The notes beneath the pieces are model-generated. The model was not told the origin of the DNA. It made no database searches and saw nothing but the letters and a program-made list of their open reading frames with translations. 64,000 bases of DNA from an uncultured Alcaligenaceae bacterium (GTDB taxonomy: Bacteria > Pseudomonadota > Gammaproteobacteria > Burkholderiales > Burkholderiaceae_B). Shown here piece after piece: positions 52,502 to 61,740 of this stretch. The stretch is from positions 1-64,000 of the forward strand of contig CALFXX010000159.1 of the NCBI GenBank assembly GCA_937952975.1. The letters are read 5' to 3'. Every line of letters begins with the position of its first letter. Positions within the stretch are counted from its first letter, which is position 1. The position numbers and the translations under genes are program-made.

Positions 52502-53487
52502 TGCGCTTGCTGAACGCTGCTCGCCTGGCCGGGCTCTGCTTAGCTTGTATAGGCCTGTTTGCTCAAGCGCAAACCCCTGCCGTCGCCGAGTGGCCCAACA
52601 AAGCGATCAAAATCGTTGTGACATACCCCACTGCCGGCGTGAGCGACAACGCGGCGCGCGTGCTCGCTGAACGCTTAACCAAAGCCGTTGGGCAACCGGT
52701 ACTCGTTGAAAATCGGGCAGGCGCCGGCGGCACACTGGGTGCTGACGTTGTTGCCAAAGCTTCACCAGACGGCTACACAATTGGGTTTGCCAGCATGAGC
52801 GTTTTCACACTGGGGCCCTTTGTGATGAACGTCAATTACGACAGCCTGAAAGACTTTTCGGCCGTAGCAGCTGCCATGTACTCGCCGGTGTATTTGTTGG
52901 CAACTTCAAAATTTGCGGGCAAAACTTTTGAAGATGTCATCGCCTTAAGCAAAGCCAAGCCAGGCTCAATTACAGTCGCAACTTCGGGCTATGGCACAGT
53001 TGGCCACATCATGGTTGAGCAACTACGCAAAAAGACCGGGGCCGACATCACCCATGTGCCTTACAAAGGTGGCGGTCAAATCGCAACCGACGCACTTGGG
53101 GGGCAGTTTGATCTCATGCTTGCCAACCCCTATGCCAATCTCAACAATTTAATCGCAGAGGGCAAGTTTCGTGTGCTTGCCGTGGGCGCACCGCAAAGAC
53201 TTGAAAAATATCCCGAGGTCAAAACCTTTGCTGAGCTTGGCTACCCCGAAGCCAATATGACCTCATTCTTTGGTTTCTTTGCACCTGCACGCACACCGCC
53301 TGAGATCATTTCAAAGCTCAACGCCGCAATCAATCAGGCACTCAACGACCCCGAAACTTCTGAAAAAATTCGCAAGCTCGAAAATCTGGTTGTGACGGGT
53401 ACGCCAGAATACTTTGGCAATATGATTCAAAAAGAACACGCCTCGAATGCAGTGATCGTTAAAGAAGCAAATATCAAGGCAGAGTGA
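52501..53487 (+). CDS. Bug/TctC-family periplasmic solute receptor
   Basis: 328 residues. ATG at 52501 shares its A with the TGA of the amidohydrolase. Signal peptide about 1-21 (L-F-A-Q-A-Q), then W-P-N-K-A-I-K-I-V-V-T-Y-P-T-A-G-V-S-D-N-A-A-R, a variant of the loop without the usual P-G-G, and P-Y-K-G-G-G near residue 185. Coupled translation to an amidohydrolase suggests that the ligand is an N-acyl amino acid or a carboxylic acid released from it. Confidence 0.92.
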   Translation: MRLLNAARLAGLCLACIGLFAQAQTPAVAEWPNKAIKIVVTYPTAGVSDNAARVLAERLTKAVGQPVLVENRAGAGGTLGADVVAKASPDGYTIGFASMSVFTLGPFVMNVNYDSLKDFSAVAAAMYSPVYLLATSKFAGKTFEDVIALSKAKPGSITVATSGYGTVGHIMVEQLRKKTGADITHVPYKGGGQIATDALGGQFDLMLANPYANLNNLIAEGKFRVLAVGAPQRLEKYPEVKTFAELGYPEANMTSFFGFFAPARTPPEIISKLNAAINQALNDPETSEKIRKLENLVVTGTPEYFGNMIQKEHASNAVIVKEANIKAE

Positions 53488-53490
53488 CTA

Positions 53491-53558
53491 TTGAACTGCA
53501 CTGAGTGGCCAAGTCAGGTTTACCGACTTGGTATTAAACACTCAGCGTTCTTGTTCAA
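53491..53558. terminator. Nested inverted repeats between convergent genes
   Basis: Three nested arms: TTGAAC (53491) / GTTCAA (53553), CTGAGTG (53501) / CACTCAG (53539), and CCAAGTC (53509) / GACTTGG (53525). All are perfect. Located in the gap between the Bug gene and the convergent M20 peptidase gene. Confidence 0.6.
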
Positions 53559-53586
53559 CACGAGGCTCGTGATAATGGCTCAGCGC

Positions 53587-54990
53587 TTACGCTGCGGCGG
53601 CAATCTTCGCGCCCTCATCACCAAGATCCCAAAATAGGCCCGCCATGAGCTGTAGCGACTCGCGTGCCACTGAACCCAACATGTGTTCGTTGGGCGCGTG
53701 TTGCGAGCAGGCTGCGTAAGAGTGCGGCACCCAAACAGTTGGTAAGCCTAAGATCTTAGAAAAAGCGTCGTTAGGCAAGGTGCCGCCCAAGTTGGGCAAA
53801 ACGTCGACCGTTTTACCGGTGCTACGCGTAATCGACGTGACGGCCATTTTGACCCAAGGATTATCGGGATCCAAGCGTGTCGCTTCGGCAGCCTCACCAC
53901 GACTGGCCGCGGCCTCAACATCGGTGAAGCCATGGGCGTCGAGGTGGTCGCGAATGTGCTTCAGAAAATTCTCATTGTCGCTTCCCACCACGTAACGCAA
54001 CTGACAAAATGCTATCGCGTAACCCGGGATTGCGTTGACAGGTGCCTCTGGATTACCGGTTTTAAATGCAAGGGTTTCGAAGGTATTCCAAGCAAAAACT
54101 CGCTCGGCTTGCGTGAGACCAGGCTCAGCCCAATCGGGATCAATCTCAGGGTCGGTGGGCCCGCCGCCCACTTCGATATTGGCAAGCGCACGTCTAACAT
54201 TTTCGGGCAATGAACTTGGTAACAGTTTAGGCACCAGAATGCGACCTTTTGCATCGACCATCGAAGCAATCGCATGCGCCAGACGTATACCAGGGTTACG
54301 CAGCAACCCGCCCCAGTTACCTGAGTGATGCGCGCCTTGGCGCAGATTTAATTTCAACTCAAAGTTAAACGCACCGCGCGAGCCTAAAAATAACGTCGGG
54401 CGCGAAGCCGAAACCCGCGGGCCATCTGACGCTAAAAACAAATCGGCCTTTAACAAATCACCATATTGCTCGCACACCTCGCGCAAGCCCGGCGAGCCCA
54501 TTTCCTCGCCCATCTCAATGAGCAGTTTCAGGTTGTAGCCCAGGCGCCCACCGCGCGCCGTGAGCACTTGCTCAAGCGCGGCAAGATTGATGGTGTGCTG
54601 ACCTTTGTTGTCTGCGGTGCCGCGGCCATACCAACGATCGCCTTGGATATTCAAGGCCCAGGGGGCTAAGCCTTCTTTCCATTGCGGCGCATAGCCACGC
54701 ACCACGTCACCGTGACCATAACTCAGCACAGTGAAATCGGCACCTTGCTCAAGACGCTCAGCCACTAGAAACGGACCACGATCTTCAATAGGATTAGGGA
54801 TGATTTTGCAAACAAAGCCCATTTTCGTTAAGTATGGAGTGAGCTCTTGCGTGAGGTAAGACGTAAGAATCTCTACTTTGCCAGGCTCTTGACTCTCGGT
54901 GGCCATCGCAACGCGTCGCGCGAGCGTCGCTTGAAAGTGGCCTTGATCAAAGTAGGCGGTGGCAAGATCAATGGATTGTTGACGGCTCAT
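53587..54990 (-). CDS. M20-family metallopeptidase
   Basis: 467 residues. Metal ligands and catalytic motifs: S-Y-G-H-G-D-V-V (about 89-96), G-R-G-T-A-D-N-K-G (about 120-128), E-M-G-E-E-M-G-S (about 160-167), a dimerisation domain with H-H-S-G-N-W-G, and a late H-A-P-N-E (about 435). The length and H-x-D / D-N-K-G variants fit the M20 dipeptidase or amino-acylase branch rather than ArgE. Cytoplasmic; likely cleaves dipeptides or acyl-amino acids, in line with neighbours. Confidence 0.9.
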   Translation of the reverse strand: MSRQQSIDLATAYFDQGHFQATLARRVAMATESQEPGKVEILTSYLTQELTPYLTKMGFVCKIIPNPIEDRGPFLVAERLEQGADFTVLSYGHGDVVRGYAPQWKEGLAPWALNIQGDRWYGRGTADNKGQHTINLAALEQVLTARGGRLGYNLKLLIEMGEEMGSPGLREVCEQYGDLLKADLFLASDGPRVSASRPTLFLGSRGAFNFELKLNLRQGAHHSGNWGGLLRNPGIRLAHAIASMVDAKGRILVPKLLPSSLPENVRRALANIEVGGGPTDPEIDPDWAEPGLTQAERVFAWNTFETLAFKTGNPEAPVNAIPGYAIAFCQLRYVVGSDNENFLKHIRDHLDAHGFTDVEAAASRGEAAEATRLDPDNPWVKMAVTSITRSTGKTVDVLPNLGGTLPNDAFSKILGLPTVWVPHSYAACSQHAPNEHMLGSVARESLQLMAGLFWDLGDEGAKIAAAA

Positions 54991-55090
54991 AAAACACTCG
55001 TAAAAAGAAAGTTGAAATTAACTGACCCATACTATCTCTCAGCCCATAAATGGCCTGACAAGCAAACGGCTATTTGGCCACCCTCATCAC

Positions 55091-55693
55091 TCAATGATAA
55101 GTCACAGATCCCTCGTTTGGCATTAAGTCCATCAGTGCCTGCTGGCTCGTGTCACGCTGTCCGATTGTCGTCGTGCCAAACCACTGTGCCCGGTGCGAAA
55201 GCTCCGTCATCAACTGAGATACCCCAACGCCCAAATGAGCTGACAGGTTCAAATTGACTGGCTGCAAGGGCTCGATAAAGAAGGTGAACGTCAGACCAGT
55301 GTCTGTTTGCTGGCAGGCTGCATTCGCCACCAAAATAGCCGCATGACCTACGTTCAGCAAATTACCCTCAGGAGCGCGCTCTTGAAAGGGCGTATCGCCC
55401 CGCCCGATTTGTCCAAGCGCGGCGGGTGCGTGAGGCGCATTGCGCGAGCTCAGTGGATCGGTGTTCTTCGCCGAGGAGGGTATATGTTGTTGTTCAATCG
55501 CTGAACCCGCAGACGTGCGCACGGCTGGTGGCGGCGTCACGCGCTGCAACAGCACAGACAGACTATCCAGCATGAACCGCACGATTCTGCGCGTCAGCAC
55601 AAGCGCCAGATGCTTATCAGCACCCAAATTGATTCTGAGCACCATACGATCTTCAACATCGACATAACTGAGCTGAAGTTGAGAGATTTCCAT
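55091..55693 (-). CDS. Unknown conserved-looking protein
   Basis: 200 residues. No signal peptide, no membrane helix. The N-terminal segment (about 1-50) reads as beta strands and a helix, M-E-I-S-Q-L-Q-L-S-Y-V-D-V-E-D-R-M-V-L-R and T-R-R-I-V-R-F, similar to small uncharacterised proteobacterial proteins I have seen, and the centre (about 55-105) is low-complexity and Ala/Pro-rich. A C-terminal part follows. I cannot assign a function. It stands alone between two other transcription units. Confidence 0.6.
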   Translation of the reverse strand: MEISQLQLSYVDVEDRMVLRINLGADKHLALVLTRRIVRFMLDSLSVLLQRVTPPPAVRTSAGSAIEQQHIPSSAKNTDPLSSRNAPHAPAALGQIGRGDTPFQERAPEGNLLNVGHAAILVANAACQQTDTGLTFTFFIEPLQPVNLNLSAHLGVGVSQLMTELSHRAQWFGTTTIGQRDTSQQALMDLMPNEGSVTYH

Positions 55694-55905
55694 CGGTGCG
55701 TAGACTCAGAGAGGATTCAGAAAAAAAAGACGTTCAAACAGAGTCTAGGCCGGGCAGCCAAGTCGACTGGTTTTTGAAAGTTGGTTAATAATAGCTTGTG
55801 GAATCGCTTGTGTGGCTCAACGCCCTCGTTCACAATTCAGCCTAGCAGCCTCGAAAGACCACAATTACTAGACACTTTCGTCAGCCTTCCTAAAGTACCC
55901 TTGCA

Positions 55906-57183
55906 ATGACCACTCGCCTTTACCGTGCAGTCACCGTCGTTGGTGCAGCCCAAATTATTTCACACGCCGGCGCCTACTACTTGCCTGCCGTCATGGCCAC
56001 TCAAGCCAGCCAAGAACTCTCGATTTCAAGCGCGACCGTGTTTGCTGGGTTATCACTCGCACTCGCAGTCTCTGCAATCACCGGACCCACCGCAGGAAAA
56101 CTGGTAGACCGCTTTGGTGGTCGCCCCGTATTGCTCGTCTCGAACTTGCTGCTTGCGCTAGGCTTGTCTTTGCTCGCACTCTCGCAAAGCTTAGGCATGC
56201 TACTGGTTGCCTATGCCGTGCTGGGCCTTGGTATGGCTGCCGGCATGTTCGAAGTCGCCTTTGCCGCCATCGTTCACCTGTTTGGCAAAAACTCCCGCAA
56301 TGCCTTGACGGGCGTCACCTTAGTGGCCGGTTTTGCGAGCGTGGCGGGTTGGACTCTTTCGGTCTTTGTCGAAGCACGTTATGGTTGGCGCGGTGCCTGT
56401 TGGTTTTGGGCGGCCATGAACGTCTTTGTGGCGATGCCCTTAAACGCGTTACTGCCTAGCGCGGCAGCTGCGAGCGGCGCAAAGCCAGACTCAACCACAC
56501 AAGGCTCAGCGCATACAAAACTCGAACCGAAGAGCCCCTTGCAACAGACCGGCCACTCGCAAGTGTCTGCCACGCAAACACCGATGCCTCACGCTAGCGT
56601 ACCCGCTACAACGGCAGAGCAGAGCCCGCCCCCGGCTCATTATGCAGCAGCGCTTCTTGCCTTTGTTTTTGCTGCGAGCGGCTTTATCAGCATGGGCATG
56701 ATGTCACACCTCCCCAAGCTACTCGAGGGCTTCGGCGTACCGCTGGCGGTTGCCTTCTCAGTGGGGGCACTCGTAGGTCCCGCACAAATCTCTGGCCGCA
56801 TTCTGGACTTCGCCTTCTTACGCAAATTTCATCCCCTCGTCGGCACGCGCATTGCCGCGCTCGCACACCCAACCGGTGTCCTTGCCTTAATCTGTTTAGG
56901 GGCTCCGTTTGCGGCGCTGTTTGTGATTTTGCATGGCTTAGGCAATGGCATCTTGATCATATCGCGAGGCACACTGCCCTTGGCGATCTTTGGCCCACAG
57001 GGCTTTGGACAACGCCAGGGCTGGCTGACCATGCCCGCCAAATTTGCGCAAGCGATTGCGCCCTTTTTGTTTGGCCTCGCGCTCGCTGAATGGGGCGCTG
57101 GCGTGCTGTGGCTAACCTGTGGCCTAGCCTTATGTATTTTCGCCGCACTGTGTTTGATTCGAGGTGCCGCACGCAATGCTTAG
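55906..57183 (+). CDS. MFS transporter
   Basis: 425 residues with twelve predicted transmembrane helices in two bundles. The loop between helices 2 and 3 has G-K-L-V-D-R-F-G-G-R-P, the MFS A-type signature. A long hydrophilic Pro/Ser/Thr/Gln-rich central loop (about 188-245) joins the two halves. Inner membrane exporter or importer of a small organic compound; substrate not readable. Located before the SucCD-like cluster on the same strand but 91 bases away, so it may carry that cluster's acid. Confidence 0.9.
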   Translation: MTTRLYRAVTVVGAAQIISHAGAYYLPAVMATQASQELSISSATVFAGLSLALAVSAITGPTAGKLVDRFGGRPVLLVSNLLLALGLSLLALSQSLGMLLVAYAVLGLGMAAGMFEVAFAAIVHLFGKNSRNALTGVTLVAGFASVAGWTLSVFVEARYGWRGACWFWAAMNVFVAMPLNALLPSAAAASGAKPDSTTQGSAHTKLEPKSPLQQTGHSQVSATQTPMPHASVPATTAEQSPPPAHYAAALLAFVFAASGFISMGMMSHLPKLLEGFGVPLAVAFSVGALVGPAQISGRILDFAFLRKFHPLVGTRIAALAHPTGVLALICLGAPFAALFVILHGLGNGILIISRGTLPLAIFGPQGFGQRQGWLTMPAKFAQAIAPFLFGLALAEWGAGVLWLTCGLALCIFAALCLIRGAARNA

Positions 57184-57274
57184 CTGGATACAGGACGGGT
57201 TTGAATCAAACGCACAATTTGGGCACACTACGCCCTGAACAAGTTAAACATGACACTAGGAGACCGCATCCAAC

Positions 57275-58414
57275 ATGATGCTGCTTGAACACGACGCCAA
57301 GGTTTTGCTGGCGCAATTTGGCATTTCAATTCCTGAGGGCATACTCGCCAGTCACTCAACCCACCCAACGGTGAATTACCCATGCTTTGTCAAAGTACAG
57401 ATCCCCGTCGGTGGGCGAGGCAAGGCAGGCGGCATCCTCAAAGCGGCCAATGCGACCGAGCTTGAGCAGGCGCTGCACAAATTGGTCGGGGCAAAGGTTC
57501 GAGGTCATCGTGTACATGAGTGTCGTATCGAGCAACCGGCTGCTGGGCAAGAATGCTATGTCAGCCTCATGCTCGATCCGTCTTCGGGCAAGGTCATTAT
57601 TTTGATGTCAGCCCAAGGTGGCATTGAAGTCGAACAACATTCTGCAAGTGGCGCCATGCTGCAACAGCAGGCAAACTTCGACCCGAATGCGGTGAAGCAG
57701 GCCGCACAAGAACTTGCAAAACAACTGCCGACGTTCGCACAAGCCGCTTTAACTGAAGCGGCCCATCAACTGTGCGACGCCTTATTCAAGCTCGAACTCA
57801 CCTTGACTGAAATCAATCCATTGTTTGTGCAACCCGATGGCAGTTGGATCGCGGGTGATGCCAAACTCGTGGCTGACGACAACGCAATTGAACGCCAACC
57901 GCTCTTACTCGCCCTTTTAAAAGAGCGCGGTCACGCGTACCCCGAAGCCTCTCTCAAAATCGATCATGGTTTTGATTTTGTACGGCTCGATGAAAACGGC
58001 GATGTCGGTATGCTCACGACCGGTGCGGGCTTGAGCATGCAACTCGTCGACGAACTGACGCGCCGTGGCTGCAAGCCTTTTAATTTTGTAGATATTCGCA
58101 CAGGTCAATTTCGTGGCGAGCCCACGCGCTTGATTCAGGTGCTGCGCTGGATTGGCGAAGGTAAAAACGTCAAAGTCATTTTGATGAATTTCTTTGCTGG
58201 CGTCACCGACTTAGCAGAGCTCTCGCGCCTGATTCTAATCGCGCTTGAACAAACACAAGACATCAAAATCCCAATCGTGATTCGCTTAATTGGCAACGGC
58301 CTTGAGGCTGCCATTCAAACGCTGACAAGCGCCAATGCCTCATTGGTTGTAGAAACTGATTTAGAGAAAGCGGTCGACCAAGTCGTCGCGCTCGCAAGGG
58401 GGCAAGCAGCATGA
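57275..58414 (+). CDS. Succinate-CoA ligase-like beta subunit (ATP-grasp)
   Basis: 379 residues. ATP-grasp subunit of an ADP-forming acid-CoA ligase. It begins L-L-E-H-D-A-K-V-L-L-A-Q-F-G-I, then V-K-V-Q-I-P-V-G-G-R-G-K-A-G-G, and L-T-E-I-N-P-L-F-V, all as in SucC. AGGAG lies upstream of the ATG. It overlaps the alpha-subunit gene by 4 bases. Because it is next to acyl-CoA dehydrogenase and other CoA-acid genes rather than TCA cycle genes, it is probably a paralogue for another dicarboxylic acid such as malate or a substituted succinate. Confidence 0.85.
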   Translation: MMLLEHDAKVLLAQFGISIPEGILASHSTHPTVNYPCFVKVQIPVGGRGKAGGILKAANATELEQALHKLVGAKVRGHRVHECRIEQPAAGQECYVSLMLDPSSGKVIILMSAQGGIEVEQHSASGAMLQQQANFDPNAVKQAAQELAKQLPTFAQAALTEAAHQLCDALFKLELTLTEINPLFVQPDGSWIAGDAKLVADDNAIERQPLLLALLKERGHAYPEASLKIDHGFDFVRLDENGDVGMLTTGAGLSMQLVDELTRRGCKPFNFVDIRTGQFRGEPTRLIQVLRWIGEGKNVKVILMNFFAGVTDLAELSRLILIALEQTQDIKIPIVIRLIGNGLEAAIQTLTSANASLVVETDLEKAVDQVVALARGQAA

Positions 58415-59328
58415 CAACTCATTTATTCCCCAATGATCCTTTAGCACTTTTGTTTGATCCGACTGCAGCGCTGCCCACCATCGTGCAAGGCATTACCGGT
58501 CGTATGGGCCGCAAACATGCCGCCTTGATGCGCGCTTATGGCACTGATATCGTCGGTGGCACCGCTCCCGCTGGCAGTAAGTCGGCCGATCTCAAAGAGG
58601 TCGACGGCACGCCTGTCTTTAGGTCTTGCGCTGAAGCGGTCAAGGCAACCGGTGCTGTGGCGAGCGTTGCGATGGTGCCGCCCTTCGAAGTCCTGGCAGC
58701 CATCACTGAGGCAGTTGCTGGCGGCATCAAACTGATCGTGACAGTCACTGAGGGCATGCCTGTCGCCGATGCGATCAAGGCTCGCGCCTTGGTGCAAGCC
58801 GCAGGCGCACGCTGGGTGGGCGCCTCGACCCCCGGTGTGGCCGTGCCGGGCCGTACCAAACTAGGTTTTATTCCTTCAGTGTCTTTACAGCCAGGTTCAG
58901 TAGGCGTCATCGCCAAAAGCGGTACCCTGTCATACGAAACCAATCACAGGCTGGTGGATTGCGGCCTGGGCCAAAGTGTTTGGATCGGCGTGGGCGGCGA
59001 CGCGTGCAAGGGCACACGATTTTCTGAAGTGCTGCCCTTTTTTAATGCCGACCCACGCACCAAGCAAATCGTTTTGGTCGGAGAAATTGGCGGCTCTGAA
59101 GAAGAAGAGTTTGCGCAAGCCTTAATTGACACGCAGTGCACCAAACCGACCTTTGCAGTCATTGCCGGACACGGCGCGCGGGAAGGTGTCGTCATGGGGC
59201 ATGCAGGTGCTGTGGTGCATGGCAACACTGGCACCTTTGACGCAAAAAAACGTGCGCTCGAAGGCGCAGGAGCTCGTGTGTTTGCCAGCGTTGACGCTTT
59301 AATCAAAGCCATGCTCGCCGCACATTAA
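58411..59328 (+). CDS. Succinate-CoA ligase-like alpha subunit
   Basis: 305 residues. CoA-binding fold with Q-G-I-T-G-R-M-G (about 26-33), T-P-G-V-A-V-P-G and the phospho-histidine motif G-H-A-G-A-V-V (about 258-264) preceded by A-G-H-G-A-R. The N-terminus is about 15 residues longer than in housekeeping SucD, and the first loop reads R-M-G-R-K-H instead of the usual S-x-G-T-F-H type, which points to a specialised enzyme. Pairs with the beta subunit (ATGA overlap). Confidence 0.85.
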   Translation: MTTHLFPNDPLALLFDPTAALPTIVQGITGRMGRKHAALMRAYGTDIVGGTAPAGSKSADLKEVDGTPVFRSCAEAVKATGAVASVAMVPPFEVLAAITEAVAGGIKLIVTVTEGMPVADAIKARALVQAAGARWVGASTPGVAVPGRTKLGFIPSVSLQPGSVGVIAKSGTLSYETNHRLVDCGLGQSVWIGVGGDACKGTRFSEVLPFFNADPRTKQIVLVGEIGGSEEEEFAQALIDTQCTKPTFAVIAGHGAREGVVMGHAGAVVHGNTGTFDAKKRALEGAGARVFASVDALIKAMLAAH

Positions 59329-59368
59329 ACTAACAACACTAGACAGACCTCACCAAGGATTGAGCAGC

Positions 59369-60535
59369 ATGGATTTCAAACTCAATGAAAGTCAACGGCA
59401 ATATGTTGAAGCAGTACGCGCACTTGCGCAAAACGATTTCAAACCGCGCGCCGCAAAGTACATGGATGGTACGTTTCCGTGGGAAAACATGAGGCAACTT
59501 GCCCAGATCGGTGTGCTGGGCATGACAGTCTCTGAGCAATATGGTGGCCTGGGCTTACCGGTATTTGAAACTGCGTTGATTCTCGAAGAGATCGCCAAGG
59601 TTTGCTATCCCACCGCCATGGCGGTGCTGGGCGAAGCCGGCGTGCAGACTCGCATCATCGAAACCTACGCACCCGATTCAATCAAAGACAGTATTCTGCC
59701 AAAAGTCTGTTCGGGCGATGCGATTCTGTCGATCTGCATGACCGAGCCGCACGCCGGCACCGATGTCAGCAGCTACCGTACCAACACTCGGCTGCATCTG
59801 AATCATGCAACCGTCAACGGCGTCAAAACCTTAATTAGTCGTGCCCAAGAAGCCGCAATGTTTGTTGTATTTACACGAGTCGACGACCAACCCGGGCGCG
59901 AAGGCATTGGTTGCGTTTTGATCGAAGGCGGCACGCCCGGTCTTGAAGTGACTGCCAGTTATCACACCATGGGTGGCGAGTACTTGCACGAAGTGCGTTT
60001 TGATAACGTCGAAGTGCCGCTTGAAAACGTTGTTTTAAAAGAAGGCGGCTTTCGTAAGCTCATGAGCGCGTTCAATACGCAGCGCTGTTTAAACCCTAGC
60101 ATCTCACTGGGCTTGGCTGAAGGTGCCTTTGAAGAAGCGGTGAACTACACCCGCAATCGACCCATCTTTGGTAAGACGCTGACAGATTTTCAAGGTCTTC
60201 GCTGGAAACTCGCCGAGATGTATCGCGACATTGAAGCCGCTCGCAGCGTGCTGTATCGCGCCTGCGCTTCAGCCAATCCGTTTCCGGATCCCTTTTTGGC
60301 GGCGGTCGCCAAAATCACCTGTAACGAAATGGCCTTGCGTGTCACCAACGACGCCCTGCAACTACACGGCGGCTACGGCTTCACCGACGAATATCCAGTC
60401 TCACGCCTGTATCGCGGTGCGCGCTACGGCTCTTTAGGCGGTGGTGCCACCGAAACACTCAAGGATTTAATCGCCAAACGGATTCTTGATGGCATGGACC
60501 CTACAGAAGGTATTCTGTCCTTCAATAATTTTTGA
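59369..60535 (+). CDS. Acyl-CoA dehydrogenase
   Basis: 388 residues from the ATG at 59369; a TTG nine bases earlier is less likely. FAD-site motifs I-C-M-T-E-P-H-A-G-T-D and L-H-G-G-Y-G-F are present. At the usual catalytic glutamate position (E-G-T) this protein has G-G-G-A-T-E, as in the isovaleryl-type branch where the base comes from another helix. It is the second acyl-CoA dehydrogenase in the window and lies in a unit with the SucCD-like ligase and a Bug receptor. Confidence 0.92.
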   Translation: MDFKLNESQRQYVEAVRALAQNDFKPRAAKYMDGTFPWENMRQLAQIGVLGMTVSEQYGGLGLPVFETALILEEIAKVCYPTAMAVLGEAGVQTRIIETYAPDSIKDSILPKVCSGDAILSICMTEPHAGTDVSSYRTNTRLHLNHATVNGVKTLISRAQEAAMFVVFTRVDDQPGREGIGCVLIEGGTPGLEVTASYHTMGGEYLHEVRFDNVEVPLENVVLKEGGFRKLMSAFNTQRCLNPSISLGLAEGAFEEAVNYTRNRPIFGKTLTDFQGLRWKLAEMYRDIEAARSVLYRACASANPFPDPFLAAVAKITCNEMALRVTNDALQLHGGYGFTDEYPVSRLYRGARYGSLGGGATETLKDLIAKRILDGMDPTEGILSFNNF

Positions 60536-60566
60536 TACGAACACTCCCTTCTGAGAAGAGCAGCCG

Positions 60567-61646
60567 ATGATGTTATTTTCGAAGCCACGTAGTGTTGGGT
60601 TGTTCAGCGCCGGTTTGCCCTGCCTTGCGGCGATGAACAAAGCCTGTTTGCTGCGTTTTGCAGCGACAACACTCGTGTCACTGGCTTGCTTGACCCAAGC
60701 GGCTCAGGCTCAAACAAAACAGGCCTCAGACCCACAAGCGACAGCCAGTCACTACCCCACGCGCTCGATCAAAATGCTGGTTGGATTTCCGCCTGGCGGC
60801 CCCAACGATCAATTGGCGCGTCTGTTGGGCTTACGTTTAGCAGAGCAACTCAAACAGACCATTGTCATCGAGAACAAAGCAGGCGCCAATGGTGAAATCG
60901 CGGCGACCCAGACTGCAGCCGCCGCACCAGACGGCTATACGCTGTTGTTCGGTTCAAGCGGTGCGCTGGCAGTGAGCCCAAGCCTGAACAGTAAATTACC
61001 GTACGACCCACTTAAAGACCTCACACCCATTTCGATGGTGGCCCTGAACCCGATGTTGCTGGTCACTTCGCCTAAATCCGGCATTACCAGCATGTCTGAT
61101 CTGATTACGCGTGCCAAAGCACAGCCGGGCAAACTCACCTTTGCCTCGGCCGGTACCGGAAGCCCGACGCATCTGGCTGGCGAACTGTTTCGCGACATCG
61201 CCAACATCGATTTACTGCACGTACCCTACAAGGGTGGTGGCCCTGCAATGAATGATGTCATGTCGGGCGAAATCGATATTTACTTTGCTGGCTTATCAAC
61301 GGCCTTGCCTTTGGTCAATGCCGGCAGGCTACACGCGCACGCCTTAACAACGACCACTCGCTCAGAAACAGTGCCCAAGTTACCCACCATCAGTGAGCTG
61401 GGCTTTCCGACTTATTCGGCCATTATTTGGTATGGGGTGTTGGCCCCTGCCGGCTTACCTGATCCGTTGGTCACCCTGCTGCGCAATCATCTCGTGACGA
61501 TCATGAACATGCCTGAGTTTCGCAAACAATTGTCAGATTTAGGCGCCGAAGTCTATGACCAAGATCCCGCTGCCTTCAAAGCATTCATGAAGCAAGATTT
61601 AGACAAGTGGGCAAAGGTGATTGCCGCCATGAAACTGACTAAGTAA
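60567..61646 (+). CDS. Bug/TctC-family periplasmic solute receptor
   Basis: 359 residues from the first ATG; an inner ATG at 60633 (M-N-K-A-C-L-L-R-F) would begin directly at the signal sequence and give 337 residues, closer to the usual length. Signal ends T-Q-A-A-Q-A-Q. Then Y-P-T-R-S-I-K-M-L-V-G-F-P-P-G-G-P-N-D-Q-L-A-R and P-Y-K-G-G-G. It sits in the second CoA-linked cluster between acyl-CoA dehydrogenase and thioesterase genes. Confidence 0.9.
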   Translation: MMLFSKPRSVGLFSAGLPCLAAMNKACLLRFAATTLVSLACLTQAAQAQTKQASDPQATASHYPTRSIKMLVGFPPGGPNDQLARLLGLRLAEQLKQTIVIENKAGANGEIAATQTAAAAPDGYTLLFGSSGALAVSPSLNSKLPYDPLKDLTPISMVALNPMLLVTSPKSGITSMSDLITRAKAQPGKLTFASAGTGSPTHLAGELFRDIANIDLLHVPYKGGGPAMNDVMSGEIDIYFAGLSTALPLVNAGRLHAHALTTTTRSETVPKLPTISELGFPTYSAIIWYGVLAPAGLPDPLVTLLRNHLVTIMNMPEFRKQLSDLGAEVYDQDPAAFKAFMKQDLDKWAKVIAAMKLTK

Positions 61647-61740
61647 CGGATGGTCACTGCCACCCCGTTAGCATCAACAAAGAACGTGATATTGACCTAG
61701 ACAGTGATAACAATAGTCATACCGAAGCGGCCTTCACCTC

